A DNA stretch of 49,224 nt. It comes from Cladosporium sp. IMV 00045. Its lineage: Eukaryota; Ascomycota; Dothideomycetes; Cladosporiales; Cladosporiaceae. Positions 41,028 to 49,224 of the stretch are shown here, in pieces. The notes beneath the pieces were generated by a model that saw nothing but the letters and a program-made list of their open reading frames with translations, searched no databases and was not told where the DNA came from. Every line of letters begins with the position of its first letter. Positions within the stretch are counted from its first letter, which is position 1. The DNA lies in contig MSJI02000939.1 in assembly GCA_001931905.2 (NCBI GenBank), positions 1-49,224 on the forward strand, in the 5' to 3' direction. Both the position numbers and the translations under genes were made by a program.

Positions 41028-42138
41028 ATGGCGTCCGAAGCATTCTGGCAAGCGACAGAAGACTGGCACACAGCAGGCGAGCCATTTCGTATCGTGAGAG
41101 ACCTTCCTGAAGGCTCCTTGACGGCAGGTCTCACGGTACCTGAGCAACGCCTCCGAATCATAGACACTCCATCTCACCCTTTGGACCTTTTACGGCAGTC
41201 GCTATGTCTCGAACCTCGTGGCCATGCTGATATGGTAAGCATGAAAGACGAGCTTTCTTGATTGCTATACTTCTGATTTGGTGCTGACTCATCTACCTTT
41301 CTATCCAAAGTATGGTGCATTTATCCTACCACCCAACGACTCAGGTGCTCACTTCGGGGTATTATTCTGGCACAGAGACGGCTTCTCAACAGCCTGCGGA
41401 CACGGCACCATCGCTCTAGGCTACTGGGCCGTCGCCAACGGCTTGGTCGAACGCAAACCAAACGACACGACCGACATAATCATCGACGTCCCCTCCGGCC
41501 GAGTCGTCGCCAGAGCAGCTTTCAATCCCGACGACGAAGTCAAGCACGTGGATTTCATCAACGTCACGAGCTACCAAATCTCCAAAGAAAACACCCTCAC
41601 CGTGAACCTAGGCGGGAAGCAAATCCCAATAGCTTACGACCTCTCATTCGCAGGCGCGGTATACGCCTGCGTCAATGCAGCAGATCTAAACCTCAAAATC
41701 GAGCCGTCGAACCACAAGACTTTCATCAACCTCGCCGGCCAGATCAAAGCCCAATACGTCGACTTCCTCCACCTGGACAAATACTACCTCTACGGCGTTA
41801 TTTTCTTCGAAGAAAAGGGCGAGACACCCGATGCCATCGTGCAGAGGAACGTCACCGTATACGCAGAAGGCGCGATCGACAGGTCGCCTTGTGGCTCTGG
41901 GACTTGCGCGAGGCTTGCGGTTTTGCTGGCGCAGGGGAGGGTGAGTGAGGAGAAGGGTTTGGTGCACGAGTCGATTATTGGGACGAGGTTCGAAGCCCAT
42001 GTGGTTGAAAAAGCGCCCAGTGAGAACGAGTTCCCGGCATGCCTACCTCGCGTGAGAGGCGAGGCGAGGCTTGTTGGGAGGATGGATTTTTTCATTGATC
42101 CGAGGGATCCTGTTTATCCTGGGTTTGTGTTTAGTTGA
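41028..42138 (+). CDS. Proline racemase-family protein with both catalytic cysteines
   Basis: Exons 41028-41234 and 41311-42138 encode 344 residues; the intron (GTAAGC to CCAAAG) joins RGHADM and YGAFILPPND. The WHTAGEPFRIV opening is the family N-terminal signature. The first catalytic Cys is in STACGHGTIALG (98), and the second in DRSPCGSGTCARLA (263). Trans-3-hydroxyproline dehydratases carry Thr at the second position, so this protein keeps the two-base racemase/epimerase arrangement, acting on proline, hydroxyproline or a related cyclic imino acid. It is cytosolic, with no signal. Fungal members sit in catabolic gene groups; the ICL/PEPM enzyme is divergent beside it. The substrate cannot be assigned from sequence. 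Confidence 0.92.
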
Positions 42139-42339
42139 GGTCATTGATAGAAGTAGAATGATTTGACATTCGCCACCTTTGGAGGCATGAAGTTGCTAGA
42201 ATTCAAGCAGGATGGTAGCTTGAGCGTGGCATGATATTCTCACGCAGACACTTGGAAACCAATGATGTGACGTTGAGATGATTTTCAAAGCATATATCGC
42301 ATGATTCGTAATGATGTGCAAGCTGTCTCTCCCCCTCAC

Positions 42340-43875
42340 TCAGGGAACTGGATTCTTCCATTCCCCTACCTCATCGCCAAAGATCTCTCTCGCCAGATCC
42401 TCACCAGGACAAAGCCTATCCCAGCCAAGCCAAGGCCCTTCAGCCACTTTGACACCAGCCTTCTCTTCAAGTGAAGTGCTCCAAAAGACTCGCTCGACAT
42501 CATGTGTGTCACGGAGCACCGTTAGCGGCATCGTCGGAAACTGCATAGAGGCATCGAGAAGTTGGCGGGAATACCGCCGCAGCCAGAGGTTCTCCCAGTG
42601 CTTCATAAGGAGGCCGTGGCTGACTTTTGCGTTGTGCTGAATCATCGCTGGGACGGACTGAGTGTGAGCGTTGGTAAGAAGATTCAGATCCGTCCAGGTC
42701 GTGGATGAAGGCAGGTCCTGACCTGACGGGGTCCAAAAAGGCGGCATGGAAGACGTGATATCCGAAGACAGCCGGCTATGTTTCGACCATGTAAAGGTGT
42801 CTGGCCCTGCTTCTGTACTCAGGCTTAGCTCGCCGGTGTAATCGAGTCCGATAGAAAATTCGTTTGGATTGTCGCCGGGTTCTTGAGTTTCATCGTTTTC
42901 GCGAAAGAACAGTCCGCCGAAGCGTTCCATCCAAGACTGAGGTTTTCGCCTGAGGAGACTGCGCTGATACTCCTGCTGACCAAAGATCTCCGTGAAGACC
43001 TCCGATTCATTTCCAAATTCCTGCGAACGTTCCACGATCGCCACGGCTCTGCGGTAGACTTCATATAAGTCCTTCGCAGGTCCGATGACTACACCTTGCG
43101 CAAGATATCGCGGCGCGTTCATGTGATCAGCTGGTCGGAACAGAGGAGACGCCGGAATGGCATGACAGCCCCGATCATCGAAAGACTTCGCGCCACAATT
43201 CCACGAAGCAGGAAAGACAATCGATTGCTTGATGCCTTGCTGAGCAGCTGTTTTCGCTCCCATGTACGATGCCAATCTCTTGTTTGCTGCGCGATTGATA
43301 TCGTAGTATCGCTTGAGCAGCACTTCGGGCCGGAGCTGGAACCAGGTGCTTATGCTGTCCATCAGAATGACGGTGTCGTTCTCTTGATGCTTTGCAATAG
43401 TCTCAAGATGATCCCGTACCGCTGTCATACGCCGCTGCATGTTGCCATGCGCATGTTTGCCGATCGGGTCCCACTGTATCAGTGTGGGCGGCGAATACTG
43501 TAGCACTTCTGCGCTGAGAACCGTCTTGCAGAGCTCAAGATCGAGGTTGGGAGAGGGTATGAGGAGGTGTAGAGCCTGTACGCTTTGATCGTGAGGTTCT
43601 TGTGCGTGAATCGCGGCGCGTTTGGAAAAGGCCAGAGTAAGCAGCAATAGAAGTGACACTGCCGTGCCGACGAAAGCGATATAACGACGGATTCGAACGT
43701 GTCTGATAGTTCGCCATGCTTCCCGAACATTCGTTTCAGACTCCCTCTTTTCTCCTCCTAGCAAGCTCTCACCATCTTCTTTCGGTGATTGTCGATGAGC
43801 GAACAGATGTGAATCCCGGGTCCATGACTCCAGAAATTGGCGCAAAAGTGGCGGCGATCGCAACGGATGCGCCAT
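42340..43875 (-). CDS. Type II membrane protein, glycosyltransferase-like (PLOD/GT-A-type layout)
   Basis: One exon of 511 residues starts MAHPLRSPPLLRQFLESWTR. A cytosolic basic N-terminus is followed by one membrane span at about 65-83 (IAFVGTAVSLLLLLTLAF), the topology of Golgi enzymes. The luminal part contains NDTVILMDSISTWFQLRPEV (166-185), like the acidic metal-binding strand of GT-A folds, though the motif is MDS, not DXD. A later block, APRYLAQGVVIGPAKDLYEV with FTEIFGQQEYQRSLL, resembles the N-terminal glycosyltransferase domain of procollagen hydroxylases. I recall similar uncharacterised proteins in many ascomycetes. Catalytic activity is inference; the lack of a full DXD means it could be inactive. 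The gene ends 202 nt from the racemase stop, convergently. Confidence 0.75.
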   Translation of the reverse strand: MAHPLRSPPLLRQFLESWTRDSHLFAHRQSPKEDGESLLGGEKRESETNVREAWRTIRHVRIRRYIAFVGTAVSLLLLLTLAFSKRAAIHAQEPHDQSVQALHLLIPSPNLDLELCKTVLSAEVLQYSPPTLIQWDPIGKHAHGNMQRRMTAVRDHLETIAKHQENDTVILMDSISTWFQLRPEVLLKRYYDINRAANKRLASYMGAKTAAQQGIKQSIVFPASWNCGAKSFDDRGCHAIPASPLFRPADHMNAPRYLAQGVVIGPAKDLYEVYRRAVAIVERSQEFGNESEVFTEIFGQQEYQRSLLRRKPQSWMERFGGLFFRENDETQEPGDNPNEFSIGLDYTGELSLSTEAGPDTFTWSKHSRLSSDITSSMPPFWTPSGQDLPSSTTWTDLNLLTNAHTQSVPAMIQHNAKVSHGLLMKHWENLWLRRYSRQLLDASMQFPTMPLTVLRDTHDVERVFWSTSLEEKAGVKVAEGPWLGWDRLCPGEDLAREIFGDEVGEWKNPVP

Positions 43876-45805
43876 GTCTTAGCAAAAACTCCAATGGTCA
43901 CAACAGACCAGGCAAGGACTAGCAGAAACAACCAAATATGAGACAAGAAGAACGATGTAGCGGCATCGAAGAAACACCACGAGCAAGACCGCGGGATCAG
44001 CAACTCACCCCATCCCAATTCATCCATCGCATACCCATACCTGAGGAGAAATCTCGCCAGTCCACCTACCAGGATGCAACATCAGATTACAAACGCCACA
44101 AATCAGCCTACCGGTACCACCACGCGCCCCGAAACGAATCGCCCCGTAAGGACGGCAAAGCTGAGGCTCCAGAGCATTCTCGCCCCAACCGCGAAGCACA
44201 ACATCCGCACAATCAGTGGCAGCACACGATGGAACAAGAAGAACCTCCCTTGCGCCGCCAACGACCAGAACACAAACCTCGAACTCTCTCACGAAACACG
44301 AAACAAGCCTCCACCCCTCTGGTACGGCAAACAGAGCAAGCAAAAACGTGGTACAAACCGGCAATTCACCCAGCCCACCTGCAAGCACGTCGGGACCGCG
44401 CCTCGCCTCGCCTCGTCTGGTCCGCAGTTGTCTGCAGGTAAGCTGCGGGTGGCTTGGCCCAGAAAAGCTTACAGCTTACATGCGGACGCGGGTGCAAAGA
44501 GCTGGAGCGCGACGGGGAACGGGGGCGCGGGCACGTCAAAAATTGCCCTGCGTGTCGTCGGTGGCGCTGAAGTGCATTATTCTCGTCTTTCTTTTGCATT
44601 GATTGATGAGCGATAGCTGAAGATCGCATGATAGGGTTGGGAGAGGGGGGCGCATGCGCAAGCCGGGAAATTGGAGATGAGGGATTGATGATAAGGTGAG
44701 AGGAAGAGGAAGGTGGGATTGCGTTCGCTTGTGGTGCTGATAGGACGGGTTGCGTGAACACCAACACGGGTGCCTTCGAGCATCGGAGGATCGATGAATT
44801 GATTACACGCAGGCATCCAGCGCGTTGCTATCGTGCATCCATCATCCATCAAAATCGAGATCATGCACACAGTACTTTTCCCGCGCCACGAACGAGATAT
44901 GGGTGAGATTCGACGCGACGATCATGCTAAAGTCTGAAGTCAAACCCGTTCAAACGCGAAACGCAAGCGAGAAAGTCGAAAGCCAAAAGGCAGATAAGGT
45001 TTGATAAAACGCGTGGGAAGAGAGTGACCTCCGTCAAAGTCTAGCTCTCAACCTTTCTTGATTTCTGTTTGTCCCTTTGAAACTCTACTAGAAAGTAAAC
45101 CGACAAAGCCAAGGGTCTTTCTGGATCTAGGAACGAGCGAGTGATGCGAAACCGGACTTGTGTTCTTTTTGTGTATCTGGGCTTTCCGGGCCGAAGGCGT
45201 TTCTGGCGTGTTTGCTGTTCCAGACGTGCCAAACGTAAGATACCGTAGTATTCTGGAGTTTGACGGTCACGGCAAGCGACGAAAATGCGGGATGCGGGAC
45301 AGAAAGGCGGAGTTAGTCCAAACCGCTGTGAAACATTACAACCGCTGGCCGTGACGGTTCGGCCGTTTGACAGACGGATGGAGAAGCGTTTTGCAATTAA
45401 TCGAGGAACAGTGCTAGTGCGTGGGAAACACAGATACATAGTATCCTGGCCGCTCGGCTCCAGGTTCAGGAAGAAACATCGTGAGGACTACCAAGATCTC
45501 GTGTCTCATCGATGCAAAGGAAGATGTGGGCTGGTTGTAGCGTAATAATAACAAAGCTCGTCATTAAGAAAAATATACACCCATATTTGACTTGGTAAAC
45601 TCCTTTTCCGTATGTCCCGAATTAGTGAAAATGAGGAGAATCGTTAGGAAGAAGAATGAACACGAAATCGCTCGCTCGCTCGCTCGCTGAGGAAATGCTG
45701 GTCTATCTACGGGACGCCCATCGGCCTCGCTCTGAATTGCATGAACAAGAGGCTGATAAGCGCATGTGCATGGAAAGCAAAAACACGTGACGCTATGCCT
45801 TTTGC
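43876..45805. other. Gene-free stretch with strong strand asymmetry
   Basis: These 1.9 kb hold no convincing gene. From about 43900 to 44420 the plus strand is A/C-rich, giving a 167-codon Gln/His/Arg/Pro-rich frame on plus (43938-44441) and hydrophobic Val/Leu/Phe frames on minus. Both are probably composition artefacts, but a membrane protein with small introns on minus is not excluded. The right end (to 45805) includes the 3' region of the TPT transporter with a CGCT microsatellite. Confidence 0.4.
45669..45688. repeat. Tetranucleotide microsatellite (CGCT)5
   Basis: Five exact copies of CGCT lie 118 nt below the stop of the TPT transporter, within its likely 3' untranslated region. Confidence 0.8.
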
Positions 45806-47020
45806 TCACTTGGGAGCCGCTGCGCGCTTGCGGTCGAGTTCGACTTTGCTGTAGTATGCAGCGCCCAACACGGTGATGACCATGCCGATGCCGTTGAGCA
45901 TTGTGACAGTGACGTCGAAAAGAACGATACCGAGCAAAATGGTGAGGCACTGCTTCAGGTTACCACAGACGGAGACGGTAAGCGCACCGGCAACCTTGTT
46001 GGTCTGGAATGAAACGATGTTCAGGGAGAAGGCCATCACGCCGTTGCAGAAGATGGAGAAGAGGAAGGTCTTGTCAAAGACACCATTGGCGACAGCTTCG
46101 TTCAGAACAGCGAATTCACCACCGGCGTAGGCGTAGAAAAGACATTGCACCGCGGCGAGCGGAGACATGCGGAAAAGCACCTCCATGGCGGAGAGGGCGA
46201 GGGAGCCGGTCATGAGGCGGTTGGTTGCGACTGTCTTGACGGCGGCGAGGAAGACACCCAGCAAAGTGAGCAGGAAGCCGATCATAGTGAAGTAGTAGTC
46301 ACCGAAGGTCGCCAGTCCAACACCGAAGATCAGAGGGATCATGGAGATGTACGTGTCGCGTGAGTAAGAGCGGCCATAGACCACACGGTAGATAACAATG
46401 GTCGCGACGGGGCAGGTCGATCGCAGGACCTGGTGGAAGGGTACGGAAACAAGCGCGCTGTGTTTTTGTTAGTGATTATGCGTTGTCGCTCCGGCTTTGA
46501 GCATACTCACAGTGAGACATTGCTAATCGCGATATTGAGGGTGAAGAGTGTGGAGAATGCAACCAAGGTGAGGTTCTCTTTTGTCCCTAATCTCGACAAC
46601 TTGAGGTTTCCTGTGGCAAGGTACATGCAAGTTCCAATGAAGGTGGATCCGGTGTGTAGCACTGTCAGAAGCCAGGGCAGTTTGGACTTCGCATTTGGTT
46701 AGCCTTCTGAAACCGCCGCAAGTGGCGCAGACTCTTTGTAGACCTACCTTCTTCATCAGAGCCTTGTTTGAAAGAGTGAGTCCGAGACTCAGGAAGAAAT
46801 ACAGGCCAAGGAAGACCAGCTTCTTGGTTGTGGATGTGCTGTACTCCAGAGGCTGCGCGGGAGGTTGTTGCGCTTGTACTACTGTTTGTGCCTCCAGATC
46901 ATCTTGGTCGTCCTTCAGAGGAGCATCGCTGGAAACGGATGTCCTGTCCATGGGGTATTTCTCGCCCTCTTGCTGTGAGTGGTCGACGCTATGGCGGTAT
47001 GTGGTGGTTTGGGCGGCCAT
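45806..47020 (-). CDS. TPT-family nucleotide-sugar/triose-phosphate-type transporter
   Basis: Minus-strand exons 47020-46748, 46686-46511 and 46457-45806 encode 366 residues. Introns have donors GTAGGT and GTGAGT and rejoin KK/SKLPWLLTVLHT and SNVSL/ALVSVPFHQVLR. About 65 polar N-terminal residues precede ten helices. FFLSLGLTLSNKALMKK opens the drug/metabolite-transporter fold. VPFHQVLRSTCPVATI is a conserved TPT block, followed by VFLAAVKTVATNRLM and CGNLKQCLTILLGIVLF. The protein probably sits in Golgi or ER membrane and exchanges a phosphorylated sugar or nucleotide sugar. Yeast Sly41-like and GDP-mannose-like proteins share the fold, so the substrate is open. The end RKRAAAPK is basic but lacks a clear KKXX signal. 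Confidence 0.92.
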
Positions 47021-49224
47021 GATGTCGGCGATAGAGACCGACTCTTTCTAGAAATGATAACGCTGATTTCAATTCCCACCTCTTGTCTGTAGCTTTCGAG
47101 GGCTATCGGGGTAGAAGGTGTTGGATAGCTGCGGATGTGACGCGCGGGTTCTGTAAAGACTGGTTGGTAGATGCAGCGAGGAAGAAGAACGCTGAACAAG
47201 AGACGGTCCAACGTCAGTCCGCAGACAGACTATGTGGTACTAGTCGGACCAGACTACTAGATGAACAGCAGCAGCAGTTGGAGAGACTAAAGTCACAACG
47301 GTTCTCCCGGAATTGCAGGCCGCGGGAGGGATGGCTGGACAGGGCCGAGTGGTGGAGGAGTCTCTGCAGGCCAATCGGCGGAAGGACTGACTACCGAGTG
47401 ATTGGCGAGATGAACAGGGTGCAGCGCGGTGAGAGCCGAGTGTCTAGTGGCTTGGAAGGCTGCCCTAGATAGATAGGCTGGCGAGAGAGAGAGAAGGTTC
47501 GGGTATAGTCCGAAGATCCTTTATGTTTTGGGAGTTTGCGAGCTGACGGGTGAGAGCTGAGGATGATGTGCGCCCGACGAGAAGAGGTAAGGTGGTCGAG
47601 GGAGCTGCTGCGGTGTGAGAGTGATAAGTCGACTTGGTACTCAAGAAATGACATGACCTGATCATGCCAGCCTGCATAATAATATCATCACGGCGCCGAG
47701 CCGACATGTGCCAAGAGTGCAATCCTCTTACAGCAGTGGGCGCAGGGCGACAGCGATGATTAGAACGAGCGTTGGCGTTATTTTGGTGTCCTTCCTCTTG
47801 CGCGCAGTCACATAGCCCGCTTCCGACCTTCCGGCCTGCCAAGTCGCAAAACATCCACCCTCGACTCCCTCGAGCCACTCAAATCGACTTTCAGGGCTGC
47901 CCGCTATGCTGATTGTTGCTCTTCTCCACCCTTTGCCCGTTTGGACATTTTATTTTTGGGCGATACGCGAGGTTTTGCCTGGCAGGGCTGTCACTAAACG
48001 ATTTAGCTGCCTGAATCAAGTCGTGTTCAGGTGTTTGCCAGCACCAGACACCAATCGATGCTGTCATCGGTTGTGGAGGAAGATCGTGGCTATTCCCTGG
48101 CCTCACGCGATACTTTTTGACTATAACTGCTCCGATTTTGATTTCCTCGGAAGCAAGCGGCGCGGCCGCGCAGATATGGCCTCGGGTGCCTCTGGGGCAG
48201 TCGGGGCAGTCTCATGGCTCGACCGGCAGCCAGAACGCATGATCACGATGATCTTTCCATCAGCAATCGCGTATACCGCAATTCCATGATTCAAACCTGC
48301 GAGATGACACAGGAGCTACTTCAGGTACAGGATCAGCTAGTACCGAGACTCTCAGCCTTTCTTGAGGGCCACGCAACCCTGCTACGCATGAGAGGCGTGT
48401 CCGAAATGGCGTGCTTAGCAGGGCTGTCTTTGGCCCTCCACTTCCTCGTTTCCCCCCAAAAGTGTCCCCATCCGCCTAGGCTTGTCACAGATCACGAAAG
48501 CGGCCTTTTCCTCCTCATCCGTCGACGATATGCCTTGGCGTCGGAGGAGTAAAGGATTAGCCAAGCCCGCCCGACGCGGACGGGCCTTTTAAGTGAATCA
48601 AGTGAAACCTTCAGGCGGCGGCCCACAAGCACTGGAGATTTGAGATGCGCTGTCCGCTTGTGGCGGAGATGGGTTTCTCCAAGAGTTTTATCCTCCGAAT
48701 GTTGGAAAGCGTTAGGATGTCTACTTGGATAGTTTAGTGGATGTCATATCCAGATAGGCTTTCGCCATGCAAGCTAGTAATTTCGTGATGTAGTGTTGAA
48801 GACGGCACGCATCCCAAACGTTGATGAGTTTTCTGTATGAAGCCTTTCCAAATAGCAAACGGCCGAGTACCAGAGCAAAATCGCAACAATCAACCAAGCA
48901 AGCAACCTCCAGCCTTGTGACAGCTTCACCAATCATTCGCTCGTGTTCGTACATCTCCCACGTTTCTTCTTTAGCGCATGCCCGGTAATATGGTGTCCGG
49001 CTGCTAAACGATGTTAGCTCGAACGAGCGCCTAGACGAACCAACGCGCCCACCATCCACACCCGCCGCCCACCGCCGCCGCAGTGACCCTTCAGCCCTTT
49101 CAGCCTTCTGCTTGTCCTGCTGCTGCTGGCCTGCTGAGCCCTGGCGCCCGGCCGCGCCCAGGTGATAATTATTGACTATCGGGTCCCTGTACCTGCAGCG
49201 TGGCACCAACGCCCCATCTTACTG
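47021..49224. other. Terminal gene-free stretch
   Basis: The first few hundred bases are the promoter of the TPT transporter. A 112-codon frame on plus (48214-48552) and a 162-codon frame on minus (48721-49209) start with valid or near-valid codons but show no domain. The latter includes a long helical-looking part (RMIGEAVTRLEVACLVD) and could be a piece of an unannotated gene. A GC-rich hairpin (GCCCG/CGGGC) lies near 48565-48590. No RNA gene was found. Confidence 0.4.

Noticed and set aside
43938..44441. 167-codon Gln/His/Arg-rich plus-strand ORF
   Set aside because: Its composition follows the A/C bias of the strand; no motif is present.
48565..48590. GC-rich hairpin followed by TTTT resembling a bacterial terminator
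   Set aside because: The window is clearly eukaryotic and no short RNA gene precedes it.

Overview
The window is ordinary nuclear chromosome of a filamentous ascomycete, most likely a dothideomycete of the Mycosphaerella/Teratosphaeria type. Evidence: a fused trpC-type tryptophan gene; short introns (about 47-151 nt) with GTAAGT-like donors and CTAAC/CTGAC-like branch points; Zn2Cys6 regulators; a GH28 pectinase; and a Q/P-rich family (33.2-34.6 kb) that I recall from Mycosphaerellaceae gene sets. Twenty protein genes or probable genes and one tRNA can be supported. There are no prokaryotic, viral, transposon or CRISPR features. Intron-exon models were built by hand from splice signals, frame continuity and recalled family sequence, without any database search.

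Layout. 1-22 kb is mainly housekeeping: the 3' part of trpC, a BRCT/WGR-like nuclear protein, complex I subunit NDUFB7 divergent from a 1,812-residue intronless Nup192, an amino-acid permease broken by a one-base deletion, epsilon-COP, the ER SNARE Use1, a PP2A activator (PTPA), and a second intact permease of the same family. 22-31 kb is more accessory: a small possible membrane protein, a secreted GH28 enzyme, an MCT-type MFS transporter, a Zn2Cys6 regulator divergent from that transporter, and a short protein with two complete Zn2Cys6 clusters in tandem. 31-33.2 kb is gene-poor. 33.2-34.6 kb holds a Q/P/S-rich fungal gene with an apparent one-base insertion, followed by tRNA-Ser(GCU). 35.4-42.1 kb holds four metabolic genes: an SDR, a sugar-type MFS transporter, an ICL/PEP-mutase-family enzyme and a proline-racemase-family enzyme with both catalytic cysteines. 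42.3-47.0 kb holds a type II membrane protein of glycosyltransferase-like character and a TPT-family nucleotide-sugar or triose-phosphate-type transporter. The last 2.2 kb shows no convincing gene.

How genes may work together. GH28, the MCT transporter and the adjacent Zn2Cys6 regulator could form a small pectin or organic-acid utilisation group, and the SDR, sugar transporter, ICL/PEPM and racemase group could be a catabolic neighbourhood. Both are inferences from adjacency. Use1, epsilon-COP and the TPT transporter are secretory-pathway genes, but they are not adjacent enough to suggest a cluster. I did not find a convincing undescribed system. The strongest leads are the tandem Zn2Cys6 protein, the 38-codon C-terminal duplication in the BRCT/WGR protein, and the two single-base frameshifts, which may be either assembly errors or real lesions.
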